NCBI RefSeq assembly: GCF_963675165.1 | Contig: NC_087382.1 | Span: 7,302,315-7,366,314, forward strand | Direction: 5' to 3' | DNA from: Halichondria panicea | Taxonomy: Eukaryota; Porifera; Demospongiae; Suberitida; Halichondriidae | DNA length: 64,000 nucleotides | Shown: positions 62,842 through 64,000 of the stretch, piece after piece | Position numbering within the stretch: position 1 is the first letter of the stretch | How the letters are laid out: each line of letters starts with the position of its first letter | The notes under the pieces: model-generated | The model's input: the letters and a program-made list of their open reading frames with translations, nothing else | Database searches by the model: none | Told to the model about the DNA's origin: nothing | Translations under genes and position numbers: made by a program

Positions 62842-64000
62842 TTAGTTTCCAGTGAGGTTGTAAGCGGTGAACCCACTTGCTGTAGTGGCATTAGAGGCAT
62901 TGCTGTTGTTGCTACTATCGTCGAGGATTACAGAAGTGGGACACGAATCTTGCAGTGTGAAAGTGGTTATATCGAGAGTAGTCGTATTGACTGTTTCGCT
63001 GAAACGGAAAGTAATCTCTCCTCTATTCAAATCCACTGAGAATGATACAAGTTCTGGTGGAGAGCTGTCTTCAGTGTAACTTGTGACTGGAAGTGCGTTG
63101 GTTCTTGGTATTTCAACAACATTATTGCCACTTGCATCTTTAATGGCCGCATCTGTGATGCTAATAAAAGTACTGGAGTTAGAGACAGCTAGTAAAGGAC
63201 GACTCTTGATCTCATTCAGGTCAGAGTTAGCAAGTCGAACGAGGATTTCGGTATTAGTAATGTAGGAGATATTATCACTTGATGTAAGAGAATATAGAAT
63301 GCTTGCATTCATTGGTGCAATGTTCCTGTACTGTAAAGTGATGGCTGATGGGTCTACTGAAGAGGCTAATACTGTCTCAGAGAATCTCAGTAACAGTGTA
63401 GAATTGTCAATATCCAAATCGAATCCAGTTAGCTGAGGCTGTATGGCGTCTGCAACAGGGACATCAGCAACTTTAATTGCCATATCTGAGAGGATTTCTT
63501 CAACTGGGTTTCCACTGGTATCGAGAACAGTGCTCTCTTCGAGTGTGATGTATGTGTTGTTTTCATTCATGGCAAGGTCTAGATTTGCTTTGATATTATC
63601 GAGATCAATCTTAACAATTTCAAACACAAGATAAGTTTGATTTACCAAAACAACCGAGCCATTGGTGAGAGAGTATGATTGACTGTAGTTGGCAGAGTTA
63701 TTGCTCAAAAAAGATATACCAGTAGGGTTAAAGGATGTTTCATTGACTGCTTCAGTGAATGTCAGTGTTACTAAACCAGAGTTGAGATCAAGGCGGAAAC
63801 CCAATAGATTTGGAGTCGTAATATCAGATGTGAATTGAGAGGCTTCCCGAGCAGAAGATCTTGGAGTCTCAAAGACAGAGTTACCATTAATGTCTGTTAC
63901 TGCAGTTGATCGAATAGAAATGAAGGTGTTTACAGAAGCATTGTTATTTCCAGATGCTAGTTCAGGTAGACGTTTAATTTCATTGAGATCAAACTGAGAT
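62842..64000 (-). CDS. Extracellular protein of SbsA/Ig-like repeats, 5' end beyond the window
   Basis: One exon is open from the right edge to TAA at 62842 (about 385 codons). It has repeats of about 126 residues, each starting LxGFxLDLxxGxxTLTF / FSETV and ending with an AxxDxSGNxV segment. Repeat starts are near 63805, 63430 and 63050, plus a partial one at the edge; the last is cut after about 66 residues. N-glycosylation sequons are frequent. The pattern matches the bacterial SbsA Ig-like (Big_5-like) fold found in large cell-surface proteins of some marine invertebrates. The missing half-repeat suggests a truncated C-terminus or an exon not recognised. No transmembrane helix or catalytic domain is seen. 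Confidence 0.75.
   Translation of the reverse strand, partial: SQFDLNEIKRLPELASGNNNASVNTFISIRSTAVTDINGNSVFETPRSSAREASQFTSDITTPNLLGFRLDLNSGLVTLTFTEAVNETSFNPTGISFLSNNSANYSQSYSLTNGSVVLVNQTYLVFEIVKIDLDNIKANLDLAMNENNTYITLEESTVLDTSGNPVEEILSDMAIKVADVPVADAIQPQLTGFDLDIDNSTLLLRFSETVLASSVDPSAITLQYRNIAPMNASILYSLTSSDNISYITNTEILVRLANSDLNEIKSRPLLAVSNSSTFISITDAAIKDASGNNVVEIPRTNALPVTSYTEDSSPPELVSFSVDLNRGEITFRFSETVNTTTLDITTFTLQDSCPTSVILDDSSNNSNASNATTASGFTAYNLTGN

Overview
The window is eukaryotic: genes are broken into short exons by GT-AG introns, there are no operons, and microsatellites and small non-autonomous mobile elements are dense. Several features (a death-domain + kinase gene, Ig-like and SbsA-like extracellular repeat proteins, a lengsin-like glutamine-synthetase family, short introns, many fold-back MITEs) fit an early-branching animal, most likely a demosponge. 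That assignment is inference; nothing names the species.

Layout. 1-3.7 kb: no gene, a hAT-like MITE and dispersed repeats. 3.79 kb: a complete type I hammerhead ribozyme motif; a diverged second copy lies on the opposite strand at 30.3 kb. 4.6-10.5 kb: members of a duplicated, lysine-rich multi-exon gene family of unknown function, with an FHA-domain gene on the minus strand (6.0-7.1 kb) between them. 11-15.4 kb: nested inverted-repeat elements. 15.5-17.3 kb: a frameshifted gene for a secreted/Ig-like single-pass membrane protein. 19.3-25.6 kb: two minus-strand genes joining an N-terminal PD-(D/E)xK-like region to an atypical protein-kinase lobe, an architecture like that of Crinkler-type proteins. 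25.9-41.2 kb: mostly repeats, including a 27-bp minisatellite, fold-back elements, a scrambled copy of the 8-10 kb gene and five tandem units of about 0.72 kb. 41.85-44.65 kb: an intact five-exon DUF1295/steroid-reductase-like membrane enzyme. 45.7-47.65 kb: a death-domain kinase (IRAK/Pelle-like architecture). 47.7-53.5 kb: repeats and one Tigger-like element. 53.5-60.65 kb: a tandem segmental duplication carrying two glutamine-synthetase-like genes with different disabling lesions; one intron holds a hairpin element that has captured 97 bp of the gene's own exon. 62.84 kb to the right edge: an extracellular protein of about 126-residue SbsA/Ig-like repeats, running off the window.

The genes do not form one pathway. 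The themes are innate-immunity/conflict-like proteins (death-domain kinase, paired nuclease-like/kinase genes, Ig-like receptor) and intense gene duplication and decay driven by repeats. The hammerhead pair, the paired nuclease-like/kinase genes and the gene-capturing hairpin are the most unusual items.
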